Shown: positions 52,376-61,611, counted from the first letter of the stretch. The stretch: 64,000 nucleotides of DNA from JAVBJV01 sp031555315 (GCA_031555315.1 JAVBUO010000005.1:186001-250000); one strand, 5' to 3'. A program made the numbers and translations. Notes: a model not told the origin generated them from the letters alone.

Positions 52376-54022
52376 ATGAACGACACCGCACAGCGTCCGT
52401 CGAACTATATGTTCTCGACGATGTTTCCGCTGGGGGAAGACGCCACACCCTGGAAAAAACTTGATATTCAGGGTGTTAAAACCGTTCAATGCGATGGCCG
52501 GACGGTTCTGAAAATCGCGCCGGAGGCGCTGTCCGAACTGACCTTCCAGGCATTTCGCGATGTGTCGCATCTGCTGCGGCCGGGGCATCTGGCGCAGCTG
52601 AAGAAGATCCTCGACGACAAGGACTCCAGCCCCAACGACCGCTTCGTCGCGTTCGATCTGCTGAAGAACGCCAGCATCTCGGCCGGCGGCGTGCTGCCGA
52701 TGTGCCAGGACACCGGCACTGCCATCGTGTTCGGCAAGAAGGGCCAGCGCGTATGGATCGAGGGCGACGAGGAAGAGGCGTTCTCGTGGGGCGTGCACCG
52801 CACTTACACCGAAACCAATCTGCGCTATTCGCAGATGGCACCGCTGACCATGTATGACGAGGTGAACACCGGCAACAACCTGCCGGTGCAGATCGACCTG
52901 CTGGCCTCTCCGGGCGGGCACCACGATGACGAACTGCACCTGATGTTCGTCGCCAAAGGCGGCGGATCGGCCAATAAGACTTTCTTGTTTCAGGAAACCC
53001 GTGCGGTTCTGAACCCCGACAAATTGCTGGCGTTCCTGGAGACCAAGGTGAAGACGCTGGGAACCTCGGCCTGCCCGCCGTATCATCTGTCGATCGTGAT
53101 CGGCGGCACCAGTGCCGAGACGACGATGAAGACCGTGAAACTGGGGTCGTGCCGCTGGCTGGACAGCCTGCCGACAAAAGGCTCCAAGGCCGGGCATGCG
53201 TTCCGCGACCTCGAGATGGAACAGAAGGTGCTGGAAATGACCCAGCGCCTGGGCATTGGCGCGCAGTTCGGCGGTAAGTATTTTTGCCACGATGTGCGGG
53301 TGATCCGTCTGCCGCGCCACGGCGCCAGTCTGCCGATCGGGATCGGTGTATCGTGCTCGGCCGATCGGCAGATCCGCGCCAAGATCACCCCACAAGGCGT
53401 GTTCCTGGAACAGCTCGAAACCGAGCCGGCGCATTATCTGCCCGAAGCGACCGACGATATTCTCGGCGGCGAAGTGGTGCAGATCGACCTGTCGCGCCCG
53501 ATGTCGGAGATTCGTGCCACGCTGTCGAAATACCCGGTGAAGACTCGCGTGTCGTTGACCGGCACCATGGTGGTGGCGCGCGACATCGCGCACGCCAAGC
53601 TGAAGGAACGTCTGGACCGCGGCGAGGGGCTGCCGGACTATCTGAAGAACCATCCGGTTTATTACGCCGGCCCGGCCAAAACGCCGCAGGGCATGGCGAC
53701 CGGCTCGTTCGGTCCGACCACCGCCGGACGCATGGACAGCTACGTTGCCGATTTCCAGGCCGTCGGCGGCTCGCTGGTGATGCTGGCCAAGGGCAACCGC
53801 AGCAAGGCTGTCATCAATGCCTGCAAGACCTATGGCGGGTTCTATCTGGGTTCGGTCGGCGGCCCGGCCGCGCGGCTGGCGCAGGACTGCATCCGCAAGG
53901 TCGAGGTGCTGGAATTTCCCGAGCTCGGCATGGAGGCGGTCTGGAAAATCGAGGTTGAAGATTTCCCGGCCTTTATCGTCGTGGACGACAAGGGCAACGA
54001 TTTCTACGATGGTCTGGATTGA
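52376..54022 (+). CDS. fumarate hydratase, class I (4Fe-4S)
   Basis: An oxygen-sensitive iron-sulfur fumarase (548 residues) interconverting fumarate and malate in the TCA cycle. Cluster cysteines are Cys 110 (MCQDTG), Cys 233 (SACPPYH) and Cys 327 (VSCSAD), matching the E. coli FumA positions. The C-terminal domain has TGTMVVARDIAHAKL and YYAGPAKTPQGMATGSFGPTTAGRMD. It is FumA/FumB-like in being a single chain. The next gene follows by 18 bases. Confidence 0.95.
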   Translation: MNDTAQRPSNYMFSTMFPLGEDATPWKKLDIQGVKTVQCDGRTVLKIAPEALSELTFQAFRDVSHLLRPGHLAQLKKILDDKDSSPNDRFVAFDLLKNASISAGGVLPMCQDTGTAIVFGKKGQRVWIEGDEEEAFSWGVHRTYTETNLRYSQMAPLTMYDEVNTGNNLPVQIDLLASPGGHHDDELHLMFVAKGGGSANKTFLFQETRAVLNPDKLLAFLETKVKTLGTSACPPYHLSIVIGGTSAETTMKTVKLGSCRWLDSLPTKGSKAGHAFRDLEMEQKVLEMTQRLGIGAQFGGKYFCHDVRVIRLPRHGASLPIGIGVSCSADRQIRAKITPQGVFLEQLETEPAHYLPEATDDILGGEVVQIDLSRPMSEIRATLSKYPVKTRVSLTGTMVVARDIAHAKLKERLDRGEGLPDYLKNHPVYYAGPAKTPQGMATGSFGPTTAGRMDSYVADFQAVGGSLVMLAKGNRSKAVINACKTYGGFYLGSVGGPAARLAQDCIRKVEVLEFPELGMEAVWKIEVEDFPAFIVVDDKGNDFYDGLD

Positions 54023-54040
54023 AACAAGGACTGGGATGTC

Positions 54041-54436
54041 ATGCGCCTGACCGTTGACCGGCTGGACCATCTGGTCATTACCTGCCGTGATGTCGAGACC
54101 ATGGCATCGTGGTACCAGCGCGTACTGGGGATGGAGCGCGAAAGCTTCGGTCCCCATCGCCGCACGGCGCTGAGATACGGGGGGCAGAAGATCAATCTGC
54201 GCCCCGAAACCGCCGCGCAGGAAAGCTGGGTCACCGGCAGCGGCGCCGCGCCGGGCAGTCAGGATCTGTGTTTCGTGGTGGCCGTCGGGCCGGATCACGT
54301 GATCGAGCATCTGCGCGAATGCGGCGTTACCGTCGAGCAGGGGCCGGCCGCCAAGGTCGGGGCGCTGGGGCCGATTACTTCGGTCTACTGCCGTGATCCG
54401 GACGGGAACCTGATAGAACTTGCGTCTTATCTCTAA
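54041..54436 (+). CDS. VOC-family (glyoxalase-like) protein
   Basis: A 131-residue vicinal-oxygen-chelate protein with paired betaalphabetabetabeta units: LDHLVITCRDVETMASWYQRVLGME at the start and VYCRDPDGNLIELASYL at the end, giving the His and Glu metal ligands. The specific reaction is unknown (lyase, isomerase or dioxygenase-like). It sits between the fumarase and the queuosine cluster. Confidence 0.85.
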   Translation: MRLTVDRLDHLVITCRDVETMASWYQRVLGMERESFGPHRRTALRYGGQKINLRPETAAQESWVTGSGAAPGSQDLCFVVAVGPDHVIEHLRECGVTVEQGPAAKVGALGPITSVYCRDPDGNLIELASYL

Positions 54437-54457
54437 GTGGTTCATCACGCGCCGGTC

Positions 54458-55003
54458 ATGAACCAGACCTCGCGTTATATCGGCCTGCTGGCCTTTGTGC
54501 TGTTTCTGCTGTCCATTCCGGTCGCCAACTGGCTGATCGGCAATGTCGGGGCGGTGTGTGTGGCGCATGGCCCGTGTCTGATCCCGGTGGCGCCGGGCAT
54601 CATGGCACCGTCGGGCGTGATGATGGTGGGGCTGGCGTTGGTGCTGCGCGATATCGTGCAGCGCACACTGGGGGCGAAGTTCAGTCTGCTGGCGATCGCG
54701 ATCGGCGCGGTGCTCTCGGCGCTGCTGGCGCCGGGCGTGCTGGTATTCGCGTCGACGCTGGCGTTTCTGCTGTCGGAACTGGCGGATTTCGCGGTCTATA
54801 CCCCGTTGCAGCGGCGCGGGCTGATGCGCGCGGTGGTGCTCAGCACGCTGGCCGGGCTGGTGGTGGACTCCGTCGTGTTCCTGCATTTTGCGTTTGGCAG
54901 TCTGGAATTTCTGGCCGGGCAGATCATCGGCAAGGTCTGGGGTCTGCTGGCGGCGCTGCCGGCGATCCATTTCGTGCGGCGGATCACGCCCGCCAGCGCC
55001 TGA
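54458..55003 (+). CDS. VUT-family membrane protein, putative queuosine-precursor transporter
   Basis: A polytopic membrane protein of about 181 residues with roughly six helices, belonging to the VUT/YhhQ-like family (APSGVMMVGLALVLRDIVQRTLG, FLLSELADFAVYTPLQRRG, VVDSVVFLHFAFG). Family members import queuine precursors such as preQ0/preQ1. Here the stop overlaps queA (TGATG) and the next three genes are tgt, queF and queG, so the same role is inferred. GTG 54437 is an alternative start. Confidence 0.82.
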   Translation: MNQTSRYIGLLAFVLFLLSIPVANWLIGNVGAVCVAHGPCLIPVAPGIMAPSGVMMVGLALVLRDIVQRTLGAKFSLLAIAIGAVLSALLAPGVLVFASTLAFLLSELADFAVYTPLQRRGLMRAVVLSTLAGLVVDSVVFLHFAFGSLEFLAGQIIGKVWGLLAALPAIHFVRRITPASA

Positions 55004-56022
55004 TGTCGTACCGCCTGTCGGATTTCGACTTCGACCTGCCGGATCGCTGTATCGCGCATCAACCGGCGCGCCCCAGGGATTCGGCGCGCCTTCTGGTCGC
55101 CGGGCGGGCGGGGCGCGAGGACCGTATCGTGCGCGACCTGCCGTCGTTCCTGCGCGCCGGCGATGTGCTGGTGGTCAACGACACACGGGTGATCCCGGCG
55201 CAGCTCGAAGGCAGGCGCGGCGCGGCGAAGGTCGGCATCACGCTGGACCGGCCATTGGCCAACGGCAACTGGCATGTGCTGGCACGCAACGCCAAGCGGC
55301 TGAAGCCGGGCGATACCATCACCTTCGCCAACGATGTCTCCGCCGCGGTGAGGACGCGGCTGGAAAACGGTGATGTCGAGCTGCGTTTCAACGGCGACCC
55401 GACCGCCGCCGGCGTGCTGGCGCTGCCGCCTTACATCAACCGCCCCACCGGTCCGACCGAGGCGGACAAGACCGATTATCAGACCATCTTCGCCGAACAG
55501 GACGGCGCGGTTGCCGCGCCGACCGCATCGCTGCACTTCACGCCTGACCTGCTGGCGGCGCTGGCGGCCAAGGGCGTGTCGCGTGTGACGGTCACGCTGC
55601 ATGTCGGCGCGGGCACATTCCTGCCGGTGCGCACCGATGACGTGACGGCGCATCATATGCACCCCGAACGCGGCGAGATATCGCCCAAGGCGGCGGCGGC
55701 CATCAACGCGGCGCGCAAGGCGGGCGGGCGGGTGATCGCGGTCGGCACCACGGCGCTGCGGCTGCTGGAAACATCGGTGACCGAGGACGGAGAGATCCAT
55801 CCGTTTATCGGCGAGACCGACATCTTTCTGCTGCCCGGCCATGTGTTCCGGTCCGCCGATCTGCTGATGACCAATTTTCATCTGCCACGCTCGACGCTGT
55901 TTATGCTGGTCTGCGCCTTTGCGGGCGAGGACCGGATGAAGGCGGCCTATGCGCATGCCATTTCCTCGGGCTACCGGTTCTATTCGTACGGAGACTCATC
56001 CTTGCTGGAACGCGCGTCATGA
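55003..56022 (+). CDS. queA: S-adenosylmethionine:tRNA ribosyltransferase-isomerase QueA
   Basis: QueA (339 residues) transfers ribose from SAM to preQ1 in tRNA, forming epoxyqueuosine. It has DFDFDLPDRCIAHQPARPRDSARLLV, VNDTRVIPAQLEGRR, LHVGAGTFLPVRTDDVTAHHMHPE and TNFHLPRSTLFMLVCAFAG, the standard motifs. The ATG overlaps the transporter stop, and its stop overlaps tgt (ATGA). The larger open frame upstream belongs to another frame and is not used. Confidence 0.96.
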   Translation: MSYRLSDFDFDLPDRCIAHQPARPRDSARLLVAGRAGREDRIVRDLPSFLRAGDVLVVNDTRVIPAQLEGRRGAAKVGITLDRPLANGNWHVLARNAKRLKPGDTITFANDVSAAVRTRLENGDVELRFNGDPTAAGVLALPPYINRPTGPTEADKTDYQTIFAEQDGAVAAPTASLHFTPDLLAALAAKGVSRVTVTLHVGAGTFLPVRTDDVTAHHMHPERGEISPKAAAAINAARKAGGRVIAVGTTALRLLETSVTEDGEIHPFIGETDIFLLPGHVFRSADLLMTNFHLPRSTLFMLVCAFAGEDRMKAAYAHAISSGYRFYSYGDSSLLERAS

Positions 56023-57140
56023 CGATCGGGTTCAACGTTCAGGCCAGCGACGGCCAGGCGCGCGCCGCGGTGATGCAGACTGCGCACGGCCCGGTGGAAA
56101 CCCCGGTGTTCATGCCGGTCGGCACGGCGGGCACCGTGAAGGCGATGACGGCCGATGCGGTGCGCAGTACCAACGCGCAGATCATTCTGGGCAATACCTA
56201 TCACCTGATGCTGCGACCCGGCGCCGAGCGCGTGGCGAAGCTCGGCGGGCTGCACAGGATGATGGACTGGCCCGGCCCGATCCTGACCGACAGTGGCGGG
56301 TTTCAGGTGATGTCGCTATCCGGCCTGCGCAAGATGAACGAGGAAGGCGTGACCTTCAGCTCGCACATCGATGGCTCGAAGCACCATCTGACGCCCGAGC
56401 GTTCGATGGAGATCCAGCACCTGCTGGATGCGACCATCACCATGGCGCTGGATGAATGCACGCCGTTCCCCGCCACCGAGGAGCAGGCGCTTTTGTCGAT
56501 GGAACGCTCGATGCGCTGGGCGGCGCGCAGTAAGGCGGCGTTCGGGCCGCGCGAGGGCTACGGTCTGTTCGGCATCGTGCAGGGCAGCGTGTTCACCGAT
56601 CTGCGCAAACGTTCCAGCGATGCGTTGCGTGAAATCGGCTTCGACGGTTACGCGATCGGCGGTCTGGCGGTGGGCGAGGGACAGGAGGTGATGTTCTCGG
56701 TCCTCGATGCCTCGGTCGGGTTCCTGCCCGAGGATCGCCCACGTTACCTGATGGGGGTGGGGACGCCGGACGATCTGCTGGGATCGGTGCTGCGCGGCGT
56801 CGACATGTTCGACTGCGTGATGCCGACCCGCGCCGGGCGCACGGCGCGCGCATTTACCTCGCGCGGGATCTTCAACCTGCGCAACGCGCGGTTTGCCGAC
56901 GATGCGCGCCCGCTGGACCCCGATTGCGGCTGCCCGCTGTGTACGAAGCACACGCGTGCCTATCTGCACCATCTGTTCCGCGCCGAGGAAATGCTGGGGC
57001 CGATGCTGCTGACCTGGCATAATCTGACCTATTATCAGGATCTGATGCGCGGCATGCGCCGGGCCATTCTGGCCGGGCAGGCCGAACGTTATGCGCAGGA
57101 TAGGCGCGCAGCCTGGGCCGCGGGGGACGACAAATCATGA
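56019..57140 (+). CDS. tgt: queuine tRNA-ribosyltransferase
   Basis: Tgt (373 residues) exchanges guanine 34 for preQ1 in tRNAs with GUN anticodons. Motifs: FMPVGTAGTVKAM, ILGNTYHLMLRPG, LTDSGGFQVMSLS (catalytic Asp region), MPTRAGRTARAFT and the zinc site CGCPLC...HHLFRAEEMLG. All key residues are present. Overlaps with queA before it and queF after it (4 bases each) show tight coupling. Confidence 0.97.
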   Translation: MTIGFNVQASDGQARAAVMQTAHGPVETPVFMPVGTAGTVKAMTADAVRSTNAQIILGNTYHLMLRPGAERVAKLGGLHRMMDWPGPILTDSGGFQVMSLSGLRKMNEEGVTFSSHIDGSKHHLTPERSMEIQHLLDATITMALDECTPFPATEEQALLSMERSMRWAARSKAAFGPREGYGLFGIVQGSVFTDLRKRSSDALREIGFDGYAIGGLAVGEGQEVMFSVLDASVGFLPEDRPRYLMGVGTPDDLLGSVLRGVDMFDCVMPTRAGRTARAFTSRGIFNLRNARFADDARPLDPDCGCPLCTKHTRAYLHHLFRAEEMLGPMLLTWHNLTYYQDLMRGMRRAILAGQAERYAQDRRAAWAAGDDKS

Positions 57141-57601
57141 CCGAGAGCATCTATGCCAATCTGACCCAGTTGGGGCATCAGACCAGCCAGCCCGATCATC
57201 CGGACAGGGCGGTGCTGGAGAAAGTGCCGAACCCGCATCCGGGCGTGCAGTATTGTGTGCGCTTCGTGTGCCCGGAATTCACCAGCCTGTGTCCGATGAC
57301 CGGGCAACCCGATTTTGCGCATCTGGTGATCGATTACGTGCCCGACGGATCGCTGGTCGAGAGCAAGTCGCTGAAACTGTATCTGACCTCGTTCCGCAAT
57401 CACGGCGCGTTTCACGAGGATTGTACGGTGGGTATCGGCCGCCGCCTGCACGATCTGCTGGCGCCGCGCTGGCTGCGGATCGGCGGGTACTGGTATCCGC
57501 GCGGCGGTATCCCGATCGACGTGTTCTGGCAGAGCGGCGAGGCGCCGCAAGGCGTGTGGATCCCGGCACAGGACGTGCCGTCGTACCGCGGGCGTGGATG
57601 A
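57137..57601 (+). CDS. queF: NADPH-dependent 7-cyano-7-deazaguanine reductase QueF
   Basis: QueF of the short unimodular type (154 residues) reduces preQ0 to preQ1. The nucleophilic cysteine is in FTSLCPMTGQPDFAH and the NADPH motif is ESKSLKLYLTSFRNHG. Its place between tgt and queG completes a preQ0-to-queuosine route. Upstream enzymes for making preQ0 (queC/D/E) are not in the window, consistent with import or a separate locus. Confidence 0.95.
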   Translation: MTESIYANLTQLGHQTSQPDHPDRAVLEKVPNPHPGVQYCVRFVCPEFTSLCPMTGQPDFAHLVIDYVPDGSLVESKSLKLYLTSFRNHGAFHEDCTVGIGRRLHDLLAPRWLRIGGYWYPRGGIPIDVFWQSGEAPQGVWIPAQDVPSYRGRG

Positions 57602-57602
57602 C

Positions 57603-58640
57603 ATGTCCGCGCCCGGCGATCCGCGCGGCGCGATCCGCGACAAGGCGTTGGCGCTGGGGTTCGATGCGGTCGGCTTCGCGCCTGCCGCGCTGGGGCCGGA
57701 AGCGCGCGCGCGGCTGGGTGCGTTCATCGATGCGGGAATGCACGGCGATATGGGCTGGATGGAGGCCCGGGCGGATCAGCGCGCGCATCCGCAGGTGTTG
57801 TGGGAGGAAGCACGCAGCGTGATCGCGCTGGCGGTGTCCTATGCGCCGGCCGAGGATCCGCTGGCCAATCTGGCGCATGGCGCTGTCGGCAATATTTCAG
57901 TCTATGCGCGACACCGCGATTATCACGATCTGGTCAAAGGGCGGCTGAAACATCTGGGGCAATTCGTGGTCTCGCGCTTCGGGCCGGATGTGAAGGTGTT
58001 CGTCGATACCGCGCCGGTGATGGAAAAACCGCTGGCCGCGCAGGCGGGCATCGGCTGGCAGGGCAAGCACACCAATCTGGTGTCACGCCGGCACGGGGCG
58101 TGGCTGTTTCTGGGCGAGATCTACACCACGCTGGAAATCCCGCCGGATGGCGCGCATGCGGACCGCTGCGGGTCGTGCACACGCTGTCTGGAGGCATGCC
58201 CGACCAAGGCGTTTCTCGCACCGTACCAATTGAATGCAACACGCTGCATTTCATACCTGACGATCGAACATCAGGGAGTGATCCCTGAAGAGTTGCGACC
58301 ATTGATGGGGAACCGTATCTACGGTTGTGACGATTGTCTGGCCGTGTGCCCCTGGAACCGCTTCGCAAGGGCGACGAAAGAAGCGGCGTTGACGGCCCGC
58401 CCCGATCTGGTGGCGCCCGACCTGGCGGAGCTTGCACGGCTGGATGATGCAGCGTTCCGGGCTCGGTTCTCCGGTTCACCGATCAAGCGGTTGGGGCGGG
58501 ACCGGTTTGTTAGGAACGTGATGATCGCGATTGGTAATTCCGCTAATACCGCATTGTGCGCCGTAGCCGAAGAGCGGACCGCCGATGCGAATGCAACGGT
58601 GGCCGATGCGGCGCGCTGGGCTGTTTCGAGGCTGCGGTAA
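57603..58640 (+). CDS. queG: epoxyqueuosine reductase QueG
   Basis: QueG (345 residues) is a cobalamin- and Fe-S-dependent enzyme that reduces epoxyqueuosine to queuosine in tRNA. Two 4Fe-4S motifs are present: CGSCTRCLEACPT and CDDCLAVCPWNRFA. The N-terminal cobalamin-binding part has VISRRHGAW-type GWQGKHTNLVSRRHGAWLF. ATG 57603 is chosen over GTG 57594; either overlaps or abuts the queF stop. It ends the queuosine operon. Confidence 0.95.
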   Translation: MSAPGDPRGAIRDKALALGFDAVGFAPAALGPEARARLGAFIDAGMHGDMGWMEARADQRAHPQVLWEEARSVIALAVSYAPAEDPLANLAHGAVGNISVYARHRDYHDLVKGRLKHLGQFVVSRFGPDVKVFVDTAPVMEKPLAAQAGIGWQGKHTNLVSRRHGAWLFLGEIYTTLEIPPDGAHADRCGSCTRCLEACPTKAFLAPYQLNATRCISYLTIEHQGVIPEELRPLMGNRIYGCDDCLAVCPWNRFARATKEAALTARPDLVAPDLAELARLDDAAFRARFSGSPIKRLGRDRFVRNVMIAIGNSANTALCAVAEERTADANATVADAARWAVSRLR

Positions 58641-59432
58641 GCGGATTTGAAGAGCTTTTATCCTGCGAATCCGTTCATGGATGGGCTGCAGATGGGCCTC
58701 GATCTATTTATGTTAACGTCGATGAATTCCCGTCGCTCGCGTGCGGCCGTGGTGGCTGCGAAAGGCGTAATGGCAGGTGCGTAATTGTTCATAATCACGA
58801 CAAACCCATCGATTTTAATTAAAAATTGGGGGAAATTAGGGGTATTGAACGGAAGGAGAAATTTTACACTTGGTCTAAAAAAACGGATGCTGTAAGGGTG
58901 TACGGTGTCTGTAGCAAAGTATTCTGGAGAACGGGCACGGGAAAATAGAGGGTGATGGAATTGAAGATGATAGATATTTTTCATAAAATTCAATTTTTTA
59001 AATAGTATAAAAATAAAAACCACACTATATAATAAAATATATTTAATGTATAACCTGTATAAAACAAAATTATATAATTAACTCTACATATAACTGCAAT
59101 ATTAACTAGATTGCTGTACTATAAAAATGATACGGTCAGCCGCGGCTATATGTGAGTGCGTTGGATATATTCAATTTATATAAATAAAAAGATTATTCTA
59201 AATCAACAAAAATTGCCTAAAATCGCGATGTTAATTAATTGTGTTTATAATTTTGAATACGCGCATTGGTTGTGGCCATATTGTGTTGTCAAGAAAACTA
59301 GCGTTTGAGGAAGGTATTACGCTAAAAGAAGAAGCCACCAGATTGGAATTTGTGTCTGAGGACAGTTTCGATCGTTCGGTTGTGCCAAACGAGATGGGTA
59401 GGTCCAAGAGTAACTTTGTCACGGAGTGGTGC
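58641..59432. other. AT-rich intergenic island
   Basis: Nearly 800 bases without a credible gene. From about 58780 to 59300 the sequence is strongly AT-rich (long runs of A/T such as ATAATAAAATATATTTAATG), in sharp contrast to the GC-rich flanks. Open frames here read as low-complexity Phe/Asn/Ile-rich strings. No ribosome-binding sites fit them. It may be a transferred or silenced segment or a long regulatory region for the following RHH gene. No tRNA, IS end or obvious repeat is seen. Confidence 0.6.
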
Positions 59433-59675
59433 ATGAGCAGTCTGTTCAAAAAATCCTTCACGTTGGCGGGTCACCGCACTTCGGTTGCGCTTGAGCCCGA
59501 GTTCTGGGCGGCGCTGTCCACGCTGGCCGGCGGGCGCGGAATTACCTTGGCGCGTTTGGTCGCGGAAACGGATACCGGGCGTGGAGAAAACCGGCCTTTG
59601 GCATCGGCCCTGCGGGTTCGTGCCTTGCTGGAGTCGAGCCGCCTGAAGCAGGACGAGCCTCCTGCCGCACACTGA
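59433..59675 (+). CDS. ribbon-helix-helix domain protein (RHH_4 type)
   Basis: An 80-residue small DNA-binding protein: LFKKSFTLAGHRTSVALEPEFWAALSTLAGGRGITLARLVAETD, the RHH_4 pattern. The start is ATG 59433 with GGAG 8 bases before; the longer open frame upstream is AT-rich and not convincing. It precedes the PPK2 gene and may regulate neighbours or itself. Its target is not known. Confidence 0.8.
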   Translation: MSSLFKKSFTLAGHRTSVALEPEFWAALSTLAGGRGITLARLVAETDTGRGENRPLASALRVRALLESSRLKQDEPPAAH

Positions 59676-59829
59676 GATTTCTGTGGTGGCGTAGCGGCCG
59701 GACAGAGAAGAGGTATGTGCGCAAAAAGCGACGGGAGATATTTCGTGTGCCGGCTGCATTGGAAAGCGAGCCACTGTGGTTCATAGTGGCGCGAGGTCTT
59801 TTTGCAGACGGCAATGAAGGAAAAAGCGC

Positions 59830-60837
59830 GTGTCTAAGCTCGACGGTCTGGTAGCGGATCCCGATTCGAAACAATCCGTGGTAACAAAAGAAGCACCCTC
59901 TTCGGTAAGAGAGGAGGACGTCATGAAGGCAGTAGAAATGCAGGCCGACGTGCCGGTTGTCACTGCCGCGCTGGCATCGCAGACCGAACAGGACGAGATA
60001 CGCCGCGCGTTCGAGACGGGGGAATTCCCGTACAAGACGCGCATGACCGAAAAAGTCTACCAGGCCCACATGCAGCCGTTGCAGGTCGAACTGCTGAAGG
60101 CTCAGAACTGGGTCAAGGAAACCGGCCAGAAGATTGTTCTGCTGTTTGAAGGGCGCGATGCGGCCGGCAAGGGCGGGACGATCAAGCGGTTCATGGAACA
60201 CTTGAATCCACGCGGTGCGCACGTGGTGGCGCTTGAAAAGCCCAACGAACGCGAACGCACCCAGTGGTATTTCCAGCGCTACATCGAACAGCTTCCGGCC
60301 GGGGGCGAGATCGTGTTCTTCGATCGCTCGTGGTACAACCGTGCCGGTGTGGAACGCGTAATGGGGTTCTGCTCGCCGCATGAATATCTGGAATTCATGC
60401 GCCAGACGCCGGAGATCGAGCGTATGCTGACGCGTTCGGGCATCCGGCTGTTCAAGTTCTGGTTCTCGGTGACCCGCGAGGAACAGCTGCGGCGCTTCAA
60501 GTCGCGGGAAACCGACCCGCTGAAGCAGTGGAAGCTGTCCCCGATCGATCGTGCGTCGATCAACAAGTGGGATGCGTACACGGAAGCCAAGGAATCGATG
60601 TTCTTCTACACCGATACCGCCGATGCGCCGTGGACGATCATCAAGTCCGACGACAAGAAGCGCGCGCGCCTGAATGCGATGCAGTTCCTGCTGTCGTCGC
60701 TGCCGTACCCGGACAAGAATTATCGTGTGGTCAAGGGCGCGGATCCGCTGATCGTCGGGTCTGGGCAGCTCGTGCTGGGGCAGGCCATGGATCTGCTGGA
60801 AAAAACCAGGCACCCGGAATTGAAGCGCGGACGGTAA
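59830..60837 (+). CDS. ppk2: polyphosphate kinase 2
   Basis: PPK2 (335 residues) phosphorylates NDP or NMP using polyphosphate. Walker A is GRDAAGKGG at 108-116, and the lid/Walker B region is FFDRSWYNRAGVE at 163-175; the N-terminal 60 residues are an acidic extension before the conserved TEKVYQAHMQPLQVELLKAQNWVKETG. The start is GTG 59830 with AAGGA 8 bases before. The class (ADP- or AMP-specific) is not decided here. tRNA-Pro follows. Confidence 0.94.
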   Translation: MSKLDGLVADPDSKQSVVTKEAPSSVREEDVMKAVEMQADVPVVTAALASQTEQDEIRRAFETGEFPYKTRMTEKVYQAHMQPLQVELLKAQNWVKETGQKIVLLFEGRDAAGKGGTIKRFMEHLNPRGAHVVALEKPNERERTQWYFQRYIEQLPAGGEIVFFDRSWYNRAGVERVMGFCSPHEYLEFMRQTPEIERMLTRSGIRLFKFWFSVTREEQLRRFKSRETDPLKQWKLSPIDRASINKWDAYTEAKESMFFYTDTADAPWTIIKSDDKKRARLNAMQFLLSSLPYPDKNYRVVKGADPLIVGSGQLVLGQAMDLLEKTRHPELKRGR

Positions 60838-60907
60838 GATTCCACAAAAATGCGCGAGACGGCTTGCGGGGCGCGCTGGCGGGCGCTATACGCCCGGCTC
60901 TCGCAGA

Positions 60908-60984
60908 CGGAGTGTAGCTCAGCCTGGTAGAGCACTGTGTTCGGGACGCAGGGGCCGGAGGTTCGAATCCTCTCACTCCGACCA
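60908..60984 (+). tRNA. tRNA-Pro (CGG)
   Basis: A 77-base tRNA with encoded CCA. The acceptor stem CGGAGTG (60908-60914) pairs with CACTCCG (60974-60980). The anticodon arm is CTGTG-TTCGGGA-CGCAG, giving CGG, and the D-arm/T-arm (GGTTCGAATCC) are normal. A strong terminator follows 6 bases later. Confidence 0.97.
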
Positions 60985-60989
60985 ATCGA

Positions 60990-61016
60990 CCCCCTTGGGA
61001 AACCAAGGGGGTTTTT
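60990..61016 (+). terminator. terminator of tRNA-Pro
   Basis: A 9-bp GC-rich stem (60990-60998 with 61003-61011), GAAA loop, followed by TTTTT. A textbook intrinsic terminator. Confidence 0.95.
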
Positions 61017-61029
61017 GTTGCCGGTCCGT

Positions 61030-61611
61030 TCAGGTCAGTTCCGAGGCCATCGGCTTGGCGGTGGGCAGGCCGGCCAGCGCGGCGATGATGCCGGCCGGCG
61101 AGTCGACGACCTGATACAGGCTGCGCACGCCGGGGTGCGCAAAACCCGCCGTGACGGTGGCCTCCAGCAGATCGACCAGGGGCTTGGCCCAGCCGGCGAT
61201 ATTGGCGATCAGGATCGGCTTGTCGTGCAGCTTCAACTGCCGCCAGGTGAGAATCTCGAAGGTCTCGTCGAACGTGCCGAAGCCGCCGGGCATGGTGATG
61301 AAGGCATCCGCCAGTTCCGCCATACGCTGCTTGCGCGTGTGCATGTCGGTGGTGATGATCAGTTCGGTGCAATCGAACTGCGCGGCTTCGCGTTTCATCA
61401 GGAATTCGGGCATCACGCCAATCACCGAGCCGCCGCCGCCGAGCACGGCTTCGGCCACCGCCCCCATCAGGCCGACGCCGCCGCCGCCATAGACCAGCCC
61501 GATTTGCGCCTGGGCCAGGCGCCGCCCCAGATCGCGCGCAGTGGCAATCATCTGCGGGTCGCTGCCCGGCATCGATCCGCAAAAGACCGCTGCCCATCTG
61601 CAAGGTTTCAT
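61030..61611 (-). CDS. LOG-family Rossmann-fold protein (nucleoside 5'-monophosphate phosphoribohydrolase-like)
   Basis: A 193-residue protein of the LOG (lonely guy)/TIGR00730 family, which splits base from riboside monophosphates; in plants and some bacteria this activates cytokinins. The signature PGGFGTFDE is at 108-116 with YGGGGVGLMG at 41-50, matching the catalytic PGGxGTxxE. ATG 61611 is chosen since GGAG lies six bases upstream; the longer frame to 61683 adds an unneeded tail. The biological substrate is unproven. Confidence 0.9.
   Translation of the reverse strand: MKPCRWAAVFCGSMPGSDPQMIATARDLGRRLAQAQIGLVYGGGGVGLMGAVAEAVLGGGGSVIGVMPEFLMKREAAQFDCTELIITTDMHTRKQRMAELADAFITMPGGFGTFDETFEILTWRQLKLHDKPILIANIAGWAKPLVDLLEATVTAGFAHPGVRSLYQVVDSPAGIIAALAGLPTAKPMASELT

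Noticed and set aside
52352..54970. 872-codon open frame on the minus strand
   Set aside because: It is antisense to fumarase, the VOC gene and the transporter, and reads as a His/Arg/Gln-rich string typical of shadow frames in GC-rich DNA.
58658..59023. 121-codon minus-strand frame in the AT-rich gap
   Set aside because: Low-complexity Phe/Ile/Asn-rich string with no ribosome-binding site or motif.
59241..59432. N-terminal extension of the RHH gene
   Set aside because: The extension lies in the AT-rich island, has no family match, and a good start with GGAG exists at 59433.
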